From positions 186,001 to 250,000 of the forward strand of contig JACATO010001046.1 of assembly GCA_018389105.1 (NCBI GenBank): 64,000 nt of DNA. Reading direction: 5' to 3'. The notes under the pieces were generated by a model. It was not told the origin of the DNA, made no database searches, and saw only the letters and a program-made list of their open reading frames with translations. Below are positions 23,224 to 36,300 of this stretch, piece by piece (position 1 is the stretch's first letter; each line of letters starts with the position of its first letter). The DNA is from Nautilus pompilius (Eukaryota; Mollusca; Cephalopoda; Nautilida; Nautilidae). Position numbers and translations under genes: made by a program.

Positions 23224-26200
23224 ATGAAGTCGGGACTGGCGAAATTCTGCTTAGGTCGGCGTTTGGCCGCCGCGTTCCCGACCCTGGGCCTCGGAGAAGA
23301 GCAGCAGCGCCGACGGAGGAGCGAGGACGTGGACCCTGCCGCCAGACGGGCCTGGGAGGAACACGCGGAGGCCAGCGATCGGGAGACCCGGGAGATCCTG
23401 TGGTCCGACATGATCGTCTACCCCGACTTCCTTTCTCCCGAGGAGGCGGCTTCCCTGCTGGAGGAGGTGGATCCCTACATGAAAAGGCTGCGCTACGAGT
23501 ACAGCCACTGGGACCATGTAGGTTCTCGGGGAGCTGGAGGGATTCTTAGATAGGAATTTATTTAATTTCGTTACCTGACTGGGAGCTGTTTCGCGTACCA
23601 AAGTCCTCGTCTGAGATTCTAGTAAAATAATTATATGCTTTTGTTTCCTAACCTGGCCCCCGAAGTTGTTTCATGTACCCCTACAGGGTCACTTAACTGG
23701 TCCTTCTCTGAATTACCGATGGAATGATATGGTTTTAAAAACAACAACAGATTATTATTATTATTATTATTAATGCTATGCAGTGGTATTACATGTTTTA
23801 ACATATGGAGAAAAGATTTGAATGGTTCTCAGTCAGTCTGCGTGTGGATTATGGAATTAAAGCCAAGATGAACGCCGCCTTCATGCATCCATTTAATTAT
23901 TTTTTTGCTATTTACAACATCTGGATTAGCTATGCAACGAGTTCTCTACTCAAGTGTGATTCGTAACCAAAATGAGTACTGTCTTGGTACCACAAGTTTA
24001 AATTTGTAGTAAGAATGTCAAAAGGAAAGGAAGAATATAAAGGTTGTGCTGGGATATAAGCTGAGTTCCCATTAAATTAAAGTTTACCTGGCAAATTATA
24101 AAGTTGGAAGAAGTAAAAATACTGATAATAACTCTGTGAAACATATTAAAATGCATGCATAATTGAAGTTTAGTATAATGAATAATAGGTGAATGTCTAT
24201 TTTTCTTTTGAAAGCACCCATTGCTGTTATGAATCTGATTTTTTTACTAGTAGTCCTTCATTGTAAGCTTCACAATGTGGATTCATCAATTTGTTATAAA
24301 ATTTGAATATGTTAAAATTAATGTCATCTTTTTTCTTTTTCCTTCTTCCTTTTCCAGGCAATACATGGATACAGGGAGACTGAGAGGAAACACTGGACAG
24401 AGAAAAGCAAAAGTATATTACAACGTGTAACAGACCTGGCATTTCCCCCATCTGTTCCGAAGTTGACGTATGTTCACATATTAGACATTGAAAAAGCAGG
24501 ATACATAAAACCCCACATCGATGCTGTACGGGTAGGTAACATTTTAGGTTTGTATAAAAACTGTAGAGTTTTCAGAAACCTCCCCAGTCTGGATGATATG
24601 GAAGCATGGAGAAGAAATTTACTGCTTTATTTACTTTTTTAGATTAATGCTAAAAAGTAAATTTAAAAAGTTAAATTTCTTGTTTGTTTGTCAGATAATA
24701 TCATGGAGATTTACTTTGCAACACTAGATGATATTACAGAAAGCCATGCAAGGGAAGACTTCTACAATCAGGAAAATTGATCAGGAATTTGGATGCTCAA
24801 AGCCAGTTAATAATCAAAAAGTTTTTGTAACCTAATGGTGTACATCTGTAGCAACATTGAGAATCAGACAGTTTTCCAGCTTGCCATGTTGATTGAAAAC
24901 AACCAAAATTTAAGAGAAACTCCTGCACACAACCAGATGTTATTATGGCCACCCATACTTTATATAACAATCCTTGTCTTGGAGGATCAGCAGTGCATCA
25001 TGATAAAACTAAAAACCTCTGGGTAGAGCACCCATTTTACTGAAAACCAATAATCCTGCTATCAGAGATCCCAATTACCAAAAAGTGGTGATTGTTTGTT
25101 TCTTTTGAATTTTTCCGATATTGCAGGCAATAGCTGCAGACTGCCTCCCAATATATTTAACATTGTCTAAGTGGTTGTGAAAGAGTTAGTTTTAGCAATA
25201 CTGCTAGATAACAAATGCTTTTCTGAATATTTCCAATTAAATATGACCATCTTGGTGTGATGCTTCTCTGAAAGTTCCATATTTTAAAAATAAGCATGAA
25301 GTTTTGGTCAGTTGAATATAAGAATGCAAGCCTTGCCATAATCTTCCTTGTAACAAACTATAAATAATCAATAAGTGTAGATTGACATCTTTTTAATTTT
25401 TCAAGAAGTTTGAGACTTTAATTTACATGTACTGATAATACCCAATCTGTGTTAACAGTCAAGTTTGAAATGCAATACTGAAGTTTGAGGTGTCTGTGGA
25501 TTTGTAACTTCATTCTCCTTTACTTTTTCCCTTTAAAACGTTTCTTTGGAAACACCTCTGATTTGAGGAAACTAATTCCTCTGCTGGTGCAAATGATAGA
25601 ACCAAGTGACAGACATGATTATCCATGGAGGTGGGAGCGCACAAGTCCACCGTTTGAAGAAACTTTTTCCTAATACTTTAGTTTAATTAAGACTTTTTGT
25701 AAAATAAAATAGCATTTCTTTGGTTATTCTATTATAGTTTTGTGGCAACACCATCGCTGGCCTAAGTCTACTGTCTTCCTGCGTGATGCGTCTTGTGCAA
25801 GAAAACAACAGAGAGAAATTTTGTGATTTCCTATTGAAGCCGCAGTCACTTTATATAATGAAGTGAGTGATAAACCACAGGGTAGGATTTAAGATCTGTT
25901 TCCCTTACTAGATAGAGTCAGTTGGTTTGCAGTGAATAAAACGCAGTACTGCAAAAACGGTTATTTTCTTCTTTTTTTAAATCGGGGAAATGATGGGTAC
26001 GAGTTCTAATCTCCTTTTTCACTACAACATTAAAAATTTATTATTTTTTTTGTTACATTTTGGTGTTTTCTTCATTAATAGGTCAGTGTTCTGCCTCTGA
26101 CAGAACTTTCCATTGTTTAATTGCCAACTCTTAGAGAATGAAAAAGGCTTGTGTTACCAAATTTAGCCAGTGTTATTTCCTCTGATCTGTATAAATCAAA

Positions 26201-27219
26201 ACTTTAATTCCCCATCTCTGAAAGGTTCTTTGTTACATCTTGTAACTACTATGAATTTTAAAAAAAAAGGTTTTTAAAATGGCTTTATCATTTTATAATG
26301 GGGATATCTAAAGTTGAAGGCTATTATTGTACACTTTATTTTCCCACAAATTGGCTGCAGGCCCCATGGGCATAGTATAGAAATTGGAGAAATGAAGTAT
26401 CCAGATATTAGCCCATTATGCTTTATTGCAAGAATCATTTGTAGAACTTGAGTCTGAGTTTAGTTCTGAGGAATGTCTTACTCAAACAACTGACTTCTGA
26501 ACACAGTCAGTCAATTCATAAAATACCTAGTGCAAATTCAAAAGCAGGATCAATAAAACTAGCAATTCTAGACTAACAATGCAAAAATAGCAGCACCATT
26601 TGGTTTTTATTAAAGAGCCCAGCTCAAGCTTTCAAGGAAGATCTGAACCATTATTTTCTGAGTGTGTGAAAATGCAGACAGATGGATGAGAAAGAGAGGA
26701 AGCAGCGGAAGCTTAGAAAAGGCAAAAATACATTTTTCTAGACTCGCTCTTGGTCTTTAAAGCTATAATGAGGCAGATCTTTAGCTGTAGAAAAGGTTTC
26801 TTATTAGGGTCACAAAGAGATGAAAGGAGCTGTTAACTAGTAATTATGGTACCTGAAGACCCTACATCAGTTTTATAATTAATAATGGATCAAAGATAAT
26901 GAGACTGCAAACAGGAGTTTAACCACCTATGCTAAATAAGTAAATGAAAATCCTTTTATAAATTTCCTCTGTTTTGACACCATTCCTCAATGGAGAAAAA
27001 AATTTAAAAAGTTAGATAGATTACAGATTTAGGGAGCATTGGGAATGCACTGTACTATTCACTTAATAATTTAGTTCTTTTTTTTTTATTTTTAGAAACA
27101 AAGCAAGATACGAATTCACCCATGAAGTGCTGCCAGAAAGCGAGTCTATATTCCGATCCCAACACGTACCACGTGACAGAAGAATATCCATCATTTGTCG
27201 GAACGAACCCGAGTCATAG
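23224..27219 (+). CDS. ALKBH7: ALKBH7, mitochondrial AlkB-type Fe(II)/2-oxoglutarate dioxygenase
   Basis: The human family member sits in the mitochondrial matrix and acts in necrotic cell death and mitochondrial RNA demethylation. Exons are 23224-23517, 24358-24531, 25738-25862 and 27096-27219, all with GT-AG borders and consistent phase. They give 238 residues (human 221). Residues 1-20 (KSGLAKFCLGRR) are basic and look like a mitochondrial presequence. The iron ligands are visible: HxD in KPHIDAV (His151, Asp153) and the distal His207 in ARYEFTHEVLP. Arg227 and Arg233 in DRRISIICR would hold 2-oxoglutarate. The signatures YEYSHWDHAIHGYRETE and FCGNTIAGLSLLSSCVMRL are typical of this subfamily. 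The gene is head-to-head with CFAP57. A possible poly(A) signal is at 28243-28248, far downstream. Confidence 0.96.
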
Positions 27220-30200
27220 AGCTTCATTTCTGAGCCAAAGATTCTGGGCTTCAGGATCACTGCTTCAACAAAATGTTGTTGTTCGCTAAGCCACCCAATG
27301 TGATGATAGTCCATTAGTTACTGCGACACCCGCCAGGTTGTATCAGTTAGATAGATGGTCAGAGAACACCCAACCGCTGCTACTCCAAAGTTTGAAGCTG
27401 GCAGAAAAGCCAAATTGGTGAGGATTAAATGAAATTTATAGTACATTTTTAACTTCAACCACTAATGAATTCCACAGTTTCATGTTTTTAATACCAATAA
27501 TGATGATTACCAGTAAAATTTGTTTAAAATTTCCTTTGTTTTTTTCTTTTTTTGAGTTTCAAAAGTCAGATTTTTTCCAGGGTTTTCTATGTTCATACAT
27601 TATAAGTTGTTATTATCTATTTAAGTAACAATTGACTTCAAAATTTTCTTTTGCATTTCAAACCTTTTTTTTATTTTATTTTTTTTTTTTTTAAGTCTTT
27701 CATCAGTTTTATGGATGTGAAAACCTTTATTTCCCATCTAGGCTTAGTTACAGGCATCTATTGATAATTCAGGTTTCGAAATATACAGAACTGCTAATTA
27801 TCATTGCTTTTAATTTCTATAAATGTAAACCTTTGATGCTTTACATAATACCTCGCCTGTCGAGAAGATCACAAGCTTCACGTCAGTCAGGACAGAAATA
27901 AGAGAATATAATGTGAAACAATAGATTGCCTCTTGGGTGCTGCATGAGTTTGTATGAATCATTCAGAAGCCAGCTACCGCCAGCATTAATTAATTAATTT
28001 GAGAGATTTTATCGACTAAGTAAACATAATGAAGCTGACTAGAGAAACTTAATATTGTTTCAGCGTTGCGGCCAGGGCATTATTCAACAGTTTTCTATGT
28101 TGATGATGCTCTGTTCTTGAGCATCCTTACATCTTTCACTTTTTAGAATTGCGATGAAATTTCTGCGTGCGCAAGCCCCGTATTAGACAGCAGAATTAAA
28201 ATTTTAACAATACTAAACCAAATCAAATCCAATGTCAGCCAAAATAAACAACAAAAAAAGAAACATTCAAATAAACAGAACTCCAGTTCTAATACTAGGT
28301 GAAATTATAGCATTCATTCTGAGTATGTATTGTGATAGTGGGAGGTTACCAATACCTTGACTTAAAATAATAACAGTAACAGAAGAGTTCTGCCCATCTG
28401 CATTACGTTTTTCGTGGTAAATTGGAGATTCCATAATTATCAGCCTAAAAAATCAGTAGCAGATCTCGTCTAAATCTTTGCATCATCTAGGTAGAACTTA
28501 GGTCCTAAGGCAGGCATGGCTGAGCAGTCACATCTTCATGATCCAGGTGTACCTAAATCACCTTTCTACATTTGTCCTGACCATGTTTGCAGAGCTACAG
28601 CCATGATGCCATACTTTATATACCAACTGCAATTTGTCAGGGAATTAAATAACCTGAACAATTTATAAATAAGGTATGGAGATAGTTCTTAGGAGCTAGC
28701 TAGCTTTCGTGTACATCATGAATGGTTGACTAGTGCTTTCAGTTTGCCAGATTTTGTGATAATATCCTGTGACCTTTTGTGTGCACACCAAGCCAAGATG
28801 AGAATGTTTATGGTTTGTGCTTGGCAAGTGATTGATACGCCCCTACATGTTTGAACCAGCAAGCCAAGTACTGCAAGTTACTTTTAACTGAAACCTGGGA
28901 AACAGACAACTGCAATTTCCTTTTTACTTCCTTTGCCCTTTTGATGACTCATTAGGGGAGAGAGAGAGGGGCTGCAACAGTCAGAACTGAATTTTTTTAA
29001 GAAGTATCTGCAGAAAAAATTTGAAGTGTAGGTGATATAATAATACATTTATGTATTTTTAGTGTCAGTAAACTATTTGTGCTGTCCCATTTCTAATTTT
29101 GTGGGTGTCTTGTTTCCTCCCCGAGGATTAGCTGTATTAAAATTCCAAGTCCATAATTCTGAATACCCTCCTCTTTCCCCCACTCAAGATTTCTCAAGTG
29201 CATATATGCAGAATTAACTAATGTAACAATATTTCTATGATCTCCAAAGAAAGATTAAAAAAAAAAGATTTTGGAAACAATTTTAAACAATGATTACATT
29301 TGTTTTTTGTTAATATTTTTATCAGCATGTGGATAGGAAGTTATGGGAAAGAATAATGCTGTGTACACAGCATCTAAAAATGTAGCCTCACCAATGAAAA
29401 ATTCAATATATATAATCAATTTATTAGTGCATATATTTACAAGTATATTAACATCAGACTTAGAAAATACACATGACAAGATGTTACATTAAGTTCATGA
29501 TGGAAAAAGATTTTGTATTATCAAAAGATCCTGATTTTCATTTGTTCATAATTATGGCTGTAGTCTGTCGGTATAATGCAACTGTTGGGAGCCAAGACTG
29601 ACAACCATTTTATAAGTATGACACAGAAATGTGTTATTCTTAAATGATTTCCCCACCTAATCATTGACAATTCCAGTTCTTTGCCATGAAAAAAATGTAG
29701 AATCGCCTGGCACAAGTAGTGAGAGAAGCGAGGCTTTCACCTTAGATGCTGAACATTGACAAGTCACATTACATGCTAAGCCCCCAACCCACTAAGTAGC
29801 AACTGAATATATTTAAAATTTGACTCTGTGTTCGATAGAGAGCTATCTCGGTCTTCTGAATTGTTTTTTTTTTTTTTTTTAAATATTTGAGTTCTGCATT
29901 TTTAAATTTGATATAAAAACTGAAGCCAAAAAATGGTATAACTAAAATACTGAAAATTCCATTTGTGGGTGTAAAGTAGGACACTTTGTTTGTTTGTTTT
30001 AAAGACAACTTGCATCGTTATCCATTGGCCCACATCATCCAGTCTGACAGTATCAACTGGGACAAGGGAAAAACTAAGGAACCTAGCAACTGTGGCACTT
30101 AACAGTTTACCTCGAGCCTGTGAAGCATTCTACTGATTTCAGTGTGCAACATTTAAAAACCCAATAATAAACACTGAACATTTTCGATACAAAACGTCTA

Positions 30201-30324
30201 CTATATTTAATTCCCACTGCGCAAATGTTTTTTTTCCACAATACAAGGCTATCGGCAACAAACACGAAACCCCAAGTTAAATTACATCTCAAGACTGCTT
30301 GGATGTGAACAAATGCACCTCTTC
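27220..30324. other. Convergent ALKBH7-TECR intergenic/3'-UTR region
   Basis: No further gene is recognisable. It must hold the 3' UTRs of ALKBH7 (plus) and TECR (minus). Candidate poly(A) signals are AATAAA at 28243-28248 for ALKBH7 and TTTATT at 29420-29425 (AATAAA on minus) for TECR. The rest is AT-rich with long T runs at 27660-27700 and 29860-29880. Confidence 0.5.
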
Positions 30325-33300
30325 TTACAAAACAAATGGAATGATAGATTTCCGACCTTTTGGGTAATTTTTAAACTCTCTCTTGTAGTTTCGGTGTTTA
30401 GCAAGCGCCCACACAGACATTTGGTAAAATCCTGCACTAGTGAAAAGTAAAGCTGAAAAGGTAAAAAAAAAATATTACAGACTAACGTTCCTACCGAAAG
30501 CCAATGTTAAAATTCAGAATACTCAATTGTCTTTTTTTTGGTTTATTTTAGCCTTCAAAGTCTGTTGGCAGGTGAGATGAAAGCACTGGGATTGGTCATC
30601 GATGGATTTCTTACCTGGAAGAGACTGGGTCATAACAGAAAAACTCAGCCACAAGTAAAACTCGTAGGTATAGTTGGGGCACGACACAAACCGGAACAGC
30701 CAGGTAAATGGGTTCTTGCCTGGATATGGAATTTGTCGAATCTTTGATCCTGCAAAAAGTTCAGACAGGTAATGAGAAATACAAATGCAATTACCCTTTA
30801 CTTGAACAAGTCTTTATTCAAAACAACCAGATGCCTTTAATAAAATATTTAGCAAACAGAAAATGGTAATACTCATGAGATTTCAGGACTGGGGTTTTTC
30901 TTTAGTTGGGACAATTGCGATCACAGAAAATGTTTCCAGCTTTAGCGTAAACAGGCACTCCCTCTGTTTAGCAGAAATAAGGATGTAACTTGGTTGTGTT
31001 GTCACGGTTCCCAGGAATTTTAAAACATTTGTAGTAGTTTGTCTTCTAATTAATTTCTTTTTCCTTAGGTTTGATGGCCTGTCCACCTACCGGGTTATTG
31101 CCCCTTCGGGATTCCGTGGCTGTCTAGTTTTATAACAGAGAGCCAGATTTATTGACGATGAAGCTTGAAAGGCATTTTTGAAAATTGCTCACACGTCATA
31201 CCTGCTAGGATGCTTTGTTTATGGTAGAAGATTCTAGAATTCTCGAGGTAAGCAGTGATGGAAATTTAGCTAGACATCTGTGCACTGTTTGTCTTTTTCA
31301 AATTATTTTGGCTAAGCAGTCATGGCAGATGACTTAAGCTCAGCATGCACGTATTAAGAGGCTCCCTGTTTCTGATGCAGTTGTGGTACCTGGCTCAGCA
31401 TAGTGTCAAGAGACTTGAGAGGTCAAAGATCATATTAACTTGAAATGCAAGCAACACTTTCAGGTAGTAACATTCCTACATAATTCATTAGAAAGCTTTT
31501 AGAACACACAAAAAAAGGATGTATACATGCACTCAAGCCTCTCTTGTCTAAAATAACTGGCATACTCTAAACATGCCTTGTGGACACCCTCTTTCTGTAG
31601 CTGAAATGGAAATGGAATGGTGCCTTCCATGGGCTAAATACATTTGCATTATGTGCACGTGTGTGTGACAGAGAGACACTGATGCTTGGATGACCCAGAG
31701 AGTCAGAAGAACAGATGTAGGTAGGATAAGTGAGTTTCTACTGTACCAATGTAATATTTCATTTTTAAATTATGAAAAGAAAAAAAAAAGCAAATCATCC
31801 CAAGAGCAAAGAAGTTAAGGGAGTAGATTTATAGTGAAGGATGACAACAAAAACTTACCGGACGGCCTCATGTTACGGAAATGAAGATGGATTGCCAAGT
31901 TCCCCAGCTCATTTATCTGCAATTAGAAAAAGGTTAAACGCTGAACAAATGGACCACAGATTATTGGTACAACAAAAGTTACGGTATGTTTCTTGATGTG
32001 GGTGAAAGGATAGTGCATCAAGCACTTTCAGAAAAAAACTGAGCCATTGCTTTCTTGCATGATTTAGCATTAAAAGGATGAAAAACTTAAGTAACCAGCA
32101 ACCACTCCTGCATGAAATGTTCTACATCTTGAACACACCAGCCAAGTTAATGCGGTATTAAAAACACAACTTTATTATGATTTCTGCCAGCCATTGGGCA
32201 CAGAGAAATGAAGTTAAAATTGATCCGAAATGCAACACAGATCTTGAATATAAAAGTAATACTCACTAGAAAAGCTGCCAATCCACCATACACCTGTACA
32301 TTGCCATACACTACAGCAAAAATAAATAAATACATTTTAAAGTATTCACCATAGCTAGACAGAATGTCTGGATGTGCTTTAGTTAATAAAATCGTTGAGA
32401 GTGGGTTTTTATTTTACATGATTGAGGATGGCTTTAACAGAAAGTTTGATTTCAGCTTTGGACAGTTCCATGATAATTACAATTTAACAATCTTCATTAT
32501 ACATCACCCAGCAAAATGACGAGAACAAACCCTTTCTGACAGTTCATTGAGCCACGGTGACAGCTTGAACACAGTGTGGCTTTGATTCCACAACTTTCTG
32601 ATTAACACATACTCCAGCTTTCTCCCATTCTTCAAGCAATGCTGTCTCCAAATGAGATGATAACAGTGGAGTATATGCTCTGGCCACGTGTCCAATTCAT
32701 CCTACAAACTCCTGACGTGGTTGAAGTGTGGTAACCGTCACGGCCGAGGATTTTCAAAGCAGTCAAAACCATACAGGCATGATTGCATCATCCTGGAAGC
32801 ACCCATTGCCCACAGAATAAAAATGAGGGGGATGCACTTTGCCTGTAACAATGTAGAGAAATTCATAAAGCATCATAGCCTCATAGAGGTGTCATCACCA
32901 AGTCCTCGTGGGTGTACAAAGCTGCTGATTGTGACTACTATTCTGTCATTTCCCTGACTCCTGTCCTATTCCTATGCTTTTTGCGCCACCAAGAATACTA
33001 TTTATTTTATCAGCAAAGGCAAGAGGTTTGCAGATGGAGGTACAGGCAACTAAATGTGGTGTGTCACAGTTACCTACAGATTGTTCTTGCTAAGACAGAT
33101 GTCATTCGTGTTTTCTGTCAAACTGTTGCTTGTTGCACAATCCTTGGTAACTGCTATCTACTCCTCTCCTGTAACAGTTTCTTCTGTAGAAGCCTTTATG
33201 TTTCTTATTCATTTCTACTGTCTTCACACTATGGAGGACACGACCAATTGTGTTCCGACAATCATAGCTGTTTTAGCCAAACACCTGTGTGAACTTTGCG

Positions 33301-36300
33301 GCGGTAGCTGGATGTCAGACCCATACTACAAATACTTAAGCTAAAACTTAACTGTTAAAGAGAATGCGGCAGTTATTATTGTGATAATCTGAATTGTAGT
33401 CATATATCCAGTAAGCCATATCCCTACTACAACAGAAAGCTGGCGATAGAGAGAACTGGACTCACCTGGAACCATGTACAGAGGATGATTGATAAAATAG
33501 CTAATAAATGCAGCAAATCCCCAATAGTATATACTGTTCTGGAAACAGACAAAATGAAGAGTTTTTTTTTAAAAAAAAAACAACAAAAAGTTACACCAGT
33601 GGGGTTGTGCAACCACTGATCAACACAGTCACTGAAGAAAACGAGCCGAGCCAAGCCACCAACGCAAAAATCTGAAGACAGGATGATGAGGAAAGTTACA
33701 ACTCTTTAACAAAGTGTGGCGCAAAGTGTTAAGTTTAAAAAACAGTGGGGCTTTTAGAGGTAGATTATCCAGTTACGGCTCTATATCACAAATTGGAAGT
33801 AAAAAGCGGTTAGAATATGTCAACCATGACAAGTCGGGTGTGTTCAAGTATTTTTTTGTTTTTACTTTAGCCGACAGCAGCTATTTACAAGGAGTTCACC
33901 ATCTAAACCTCCAAGTTGATAAGAAGGTTGACAGCTTTGGTTATTTAGCCAAGTAGATTTGCGGAATGTTTTGCCCACTAAAATTGTTGAAATTGTCTCG
34001 TCTGTATATAAATTGTGAACTTCCTGTCCCCTCTGACTTGCCTTATAGCAGAAAGAAAGTCTGATTGCAAAAGAGACTTACCTTGAAGATGTTTGAAACG
34101 GGCATGGTTGCATGAGAGAACCTATGCACAAACTGAGTTTCCAGAAGGCGTTTCACATAATGCAGTGTCCAACAACCAGCCGCAATACTGTCAACAGACA
34201 AACACATACACCTTTCTTTTTTTTTTTTTTACCTAGACACATTAAGAAAAAAACTAATTAATTAATTAAACACCAGCTACAGAATTTCAAATTATCTAGG
34301 CTGTTGCTGCTGCTGTTGTTGTTGTTGTTGTTGAGCGAGTTGGACTTCCGAACGAGGCTCTTTCAATGGCATCGCATCCCGTAAAGACAAGTGGCCCGTT
34401 CTCTGTCGAGTCCTCCTCGTTACTGAGAGATGTTCGTCGAGCCGACAAACGGCCCGGTCCCCCGACACCGTGGGCCCCAAGGACCCGGGAGGTCTCTCTC
34501 ACATCGGACACCAAGGAGACGTCGTACAGCTGTTTCACGCTATGGCGATCATCAGCGACAACTCTCCTCCGACCCCAGCCTGGGATCGAACCCGGTACAG
34601 GAGCAACGGTCCCCTTACGGAGCTAACCCGCTACCACCTGCCCCACCGGGCCGGCTGTGTTGCTGCTGCTGCTTCTGCAACTAAAGTCCAATTTGTTAAG
34701 CTGGAACAAATCAATAAATATCCCAAGACAGAAATTTAGCATCTTCTGAAAGCTGCTTTACCAATAGCTTTTGATTTGCTCTGCCAGTGATTTAGCCAAA
34801 CATGGTCTCTTACACAAAGACATGTTCCACGGGCTTCAGCAACTGCGGAAAACATTGCAGCCATACATTAAGGTACTGGTTTGCTATGGAAAGGTAGCAG
34901 GGAGGAGGAGATCACGTGAACAAGAATTGTTACATTCTCTAGTTTTGCAAGTCGTCGCCAAGATGGTTAACGACTTTCTTTGTGAACTATTGGACACGTT
35001 CCTTAAACCTCCACGGCTGAGCAGGCGATCACAGGAAAAAGAAGTGCACAGGTTTGGAAACCAAAAACCATCAATATCTCAAAGTAAAAAAAAAAAAAAT
35101 CAGTACGGTTGGACAGTACTGAAATAAACATACAGTTGTAAGTTCATTTATTTCACACAGTGGATCAGTATAGCAATAAAAACAGGTTCTCAATTGCTTC
35201 TCTGTCTTTGGAAGGCCTCTTTCTTGCTATCACCCATTATTGGCACACATTCTGAAAAACCAACCAATCAGATTCAGACACAACCCTTAAGCTTTTTCTG
35301 AATGTTGTGACTGACAAGAACATGGCAGTTATAGCGATCTGAGACAATAGATTCACCATCCACCACTCACACAGCAAGCCACTTTTGTTTCAACCAAACC
35401 GTGTCATTTTTGAAACCCCCCCCAAATTTTCCGTTAGGTATAATTATTTCTTCTGATGAAACCTTGGTTAGATCTGAAACAATGCATGGCAATTCCAAGA
35501 TGGCTGTCATCTCTCCTAATACATGAGAGTTAATGGAAATGAATTATAGTTTCACCTCTAAAGCTATCCCTGGTCACACATAACGTATTTAAATGTTTGC
35601 AAAATAAGGGAAATATTCTTCAAATGTCATATCATTGGGCTGAATCATTTCCATCCTCAATATCATTACAAAAAAATTACTTTAACAAAAATTATCAGAT
35701 AGTCCTTTGTTATACTCAAAGTTTGCTTCCAAAAATTAAAATAAAAGATGTTTAGTTTGTGCGTTTTTGATTTTTTTTAAGGCATTTTTTTTCCTACAGA
35801 AAAGAAAATCTACAGTTTACATACTTGACAACTGCTGGTCTTGGAACAGTAGCTGCCAAAGCTCCGTAAACGAATGAAGGCCGGATGTAGAAGAAGAGAT
35901 AGATCACTAATGGTCCTGTGTATTCTGTCATAAAGACCTGAAAAGAATATAAGAAATTATTCTTTGCAAAATAGGAGTAGGAAAAATAGCAACAACTGCT
36001 TTACATTGGAAGGCAACTTATATATATTTATATATACATGGTGAGTCAAAAGTAGCGCCCAGTTTCTGGGAAGTCATGCTCATGTTGTTGTTGTTGTTGT
36101 TGTTGTTAATATGTTACCTTGATGTTGTTAATACCTTTCTTTGTTTTGCAGGTTATTACTGACATTTTGGAAAGTTACTAAATCTGTATCAAGTTGAACC
36201 ATGAATTACCTCCCCAGACCTCACACCGGCAGATTTCTTTCTTTGGGGGACCCTTAAAGACCTTGTTTATCGTGAAAAGCCTCATACTATTCAGGAATTG

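Noticed and set aside
22905-23411. 168-codon minus-strand frame over the CFAP57/ALKBH7 promoter
   Set aside because: It overlaps the ALKBH7 first coding exon in antisense and reads through poly-Phe and poly-Val from simple repeats. The CFAP57 start lies at 21005, not here.
34560-34657. Possible functional tRNA gene (A and B boxes)
   Set aside because: The tRNA-like head lacks a clean acceptor stem and continues into a SINE body and (CAA)n tail, flanked by a target duplication.
34290-34740. Open frames of 60-90 codons on both strands over the TECR intron SINE
   Set aside because: They follow the CpG-rich SINE body and its trinucleotide tail, not a protein gene.
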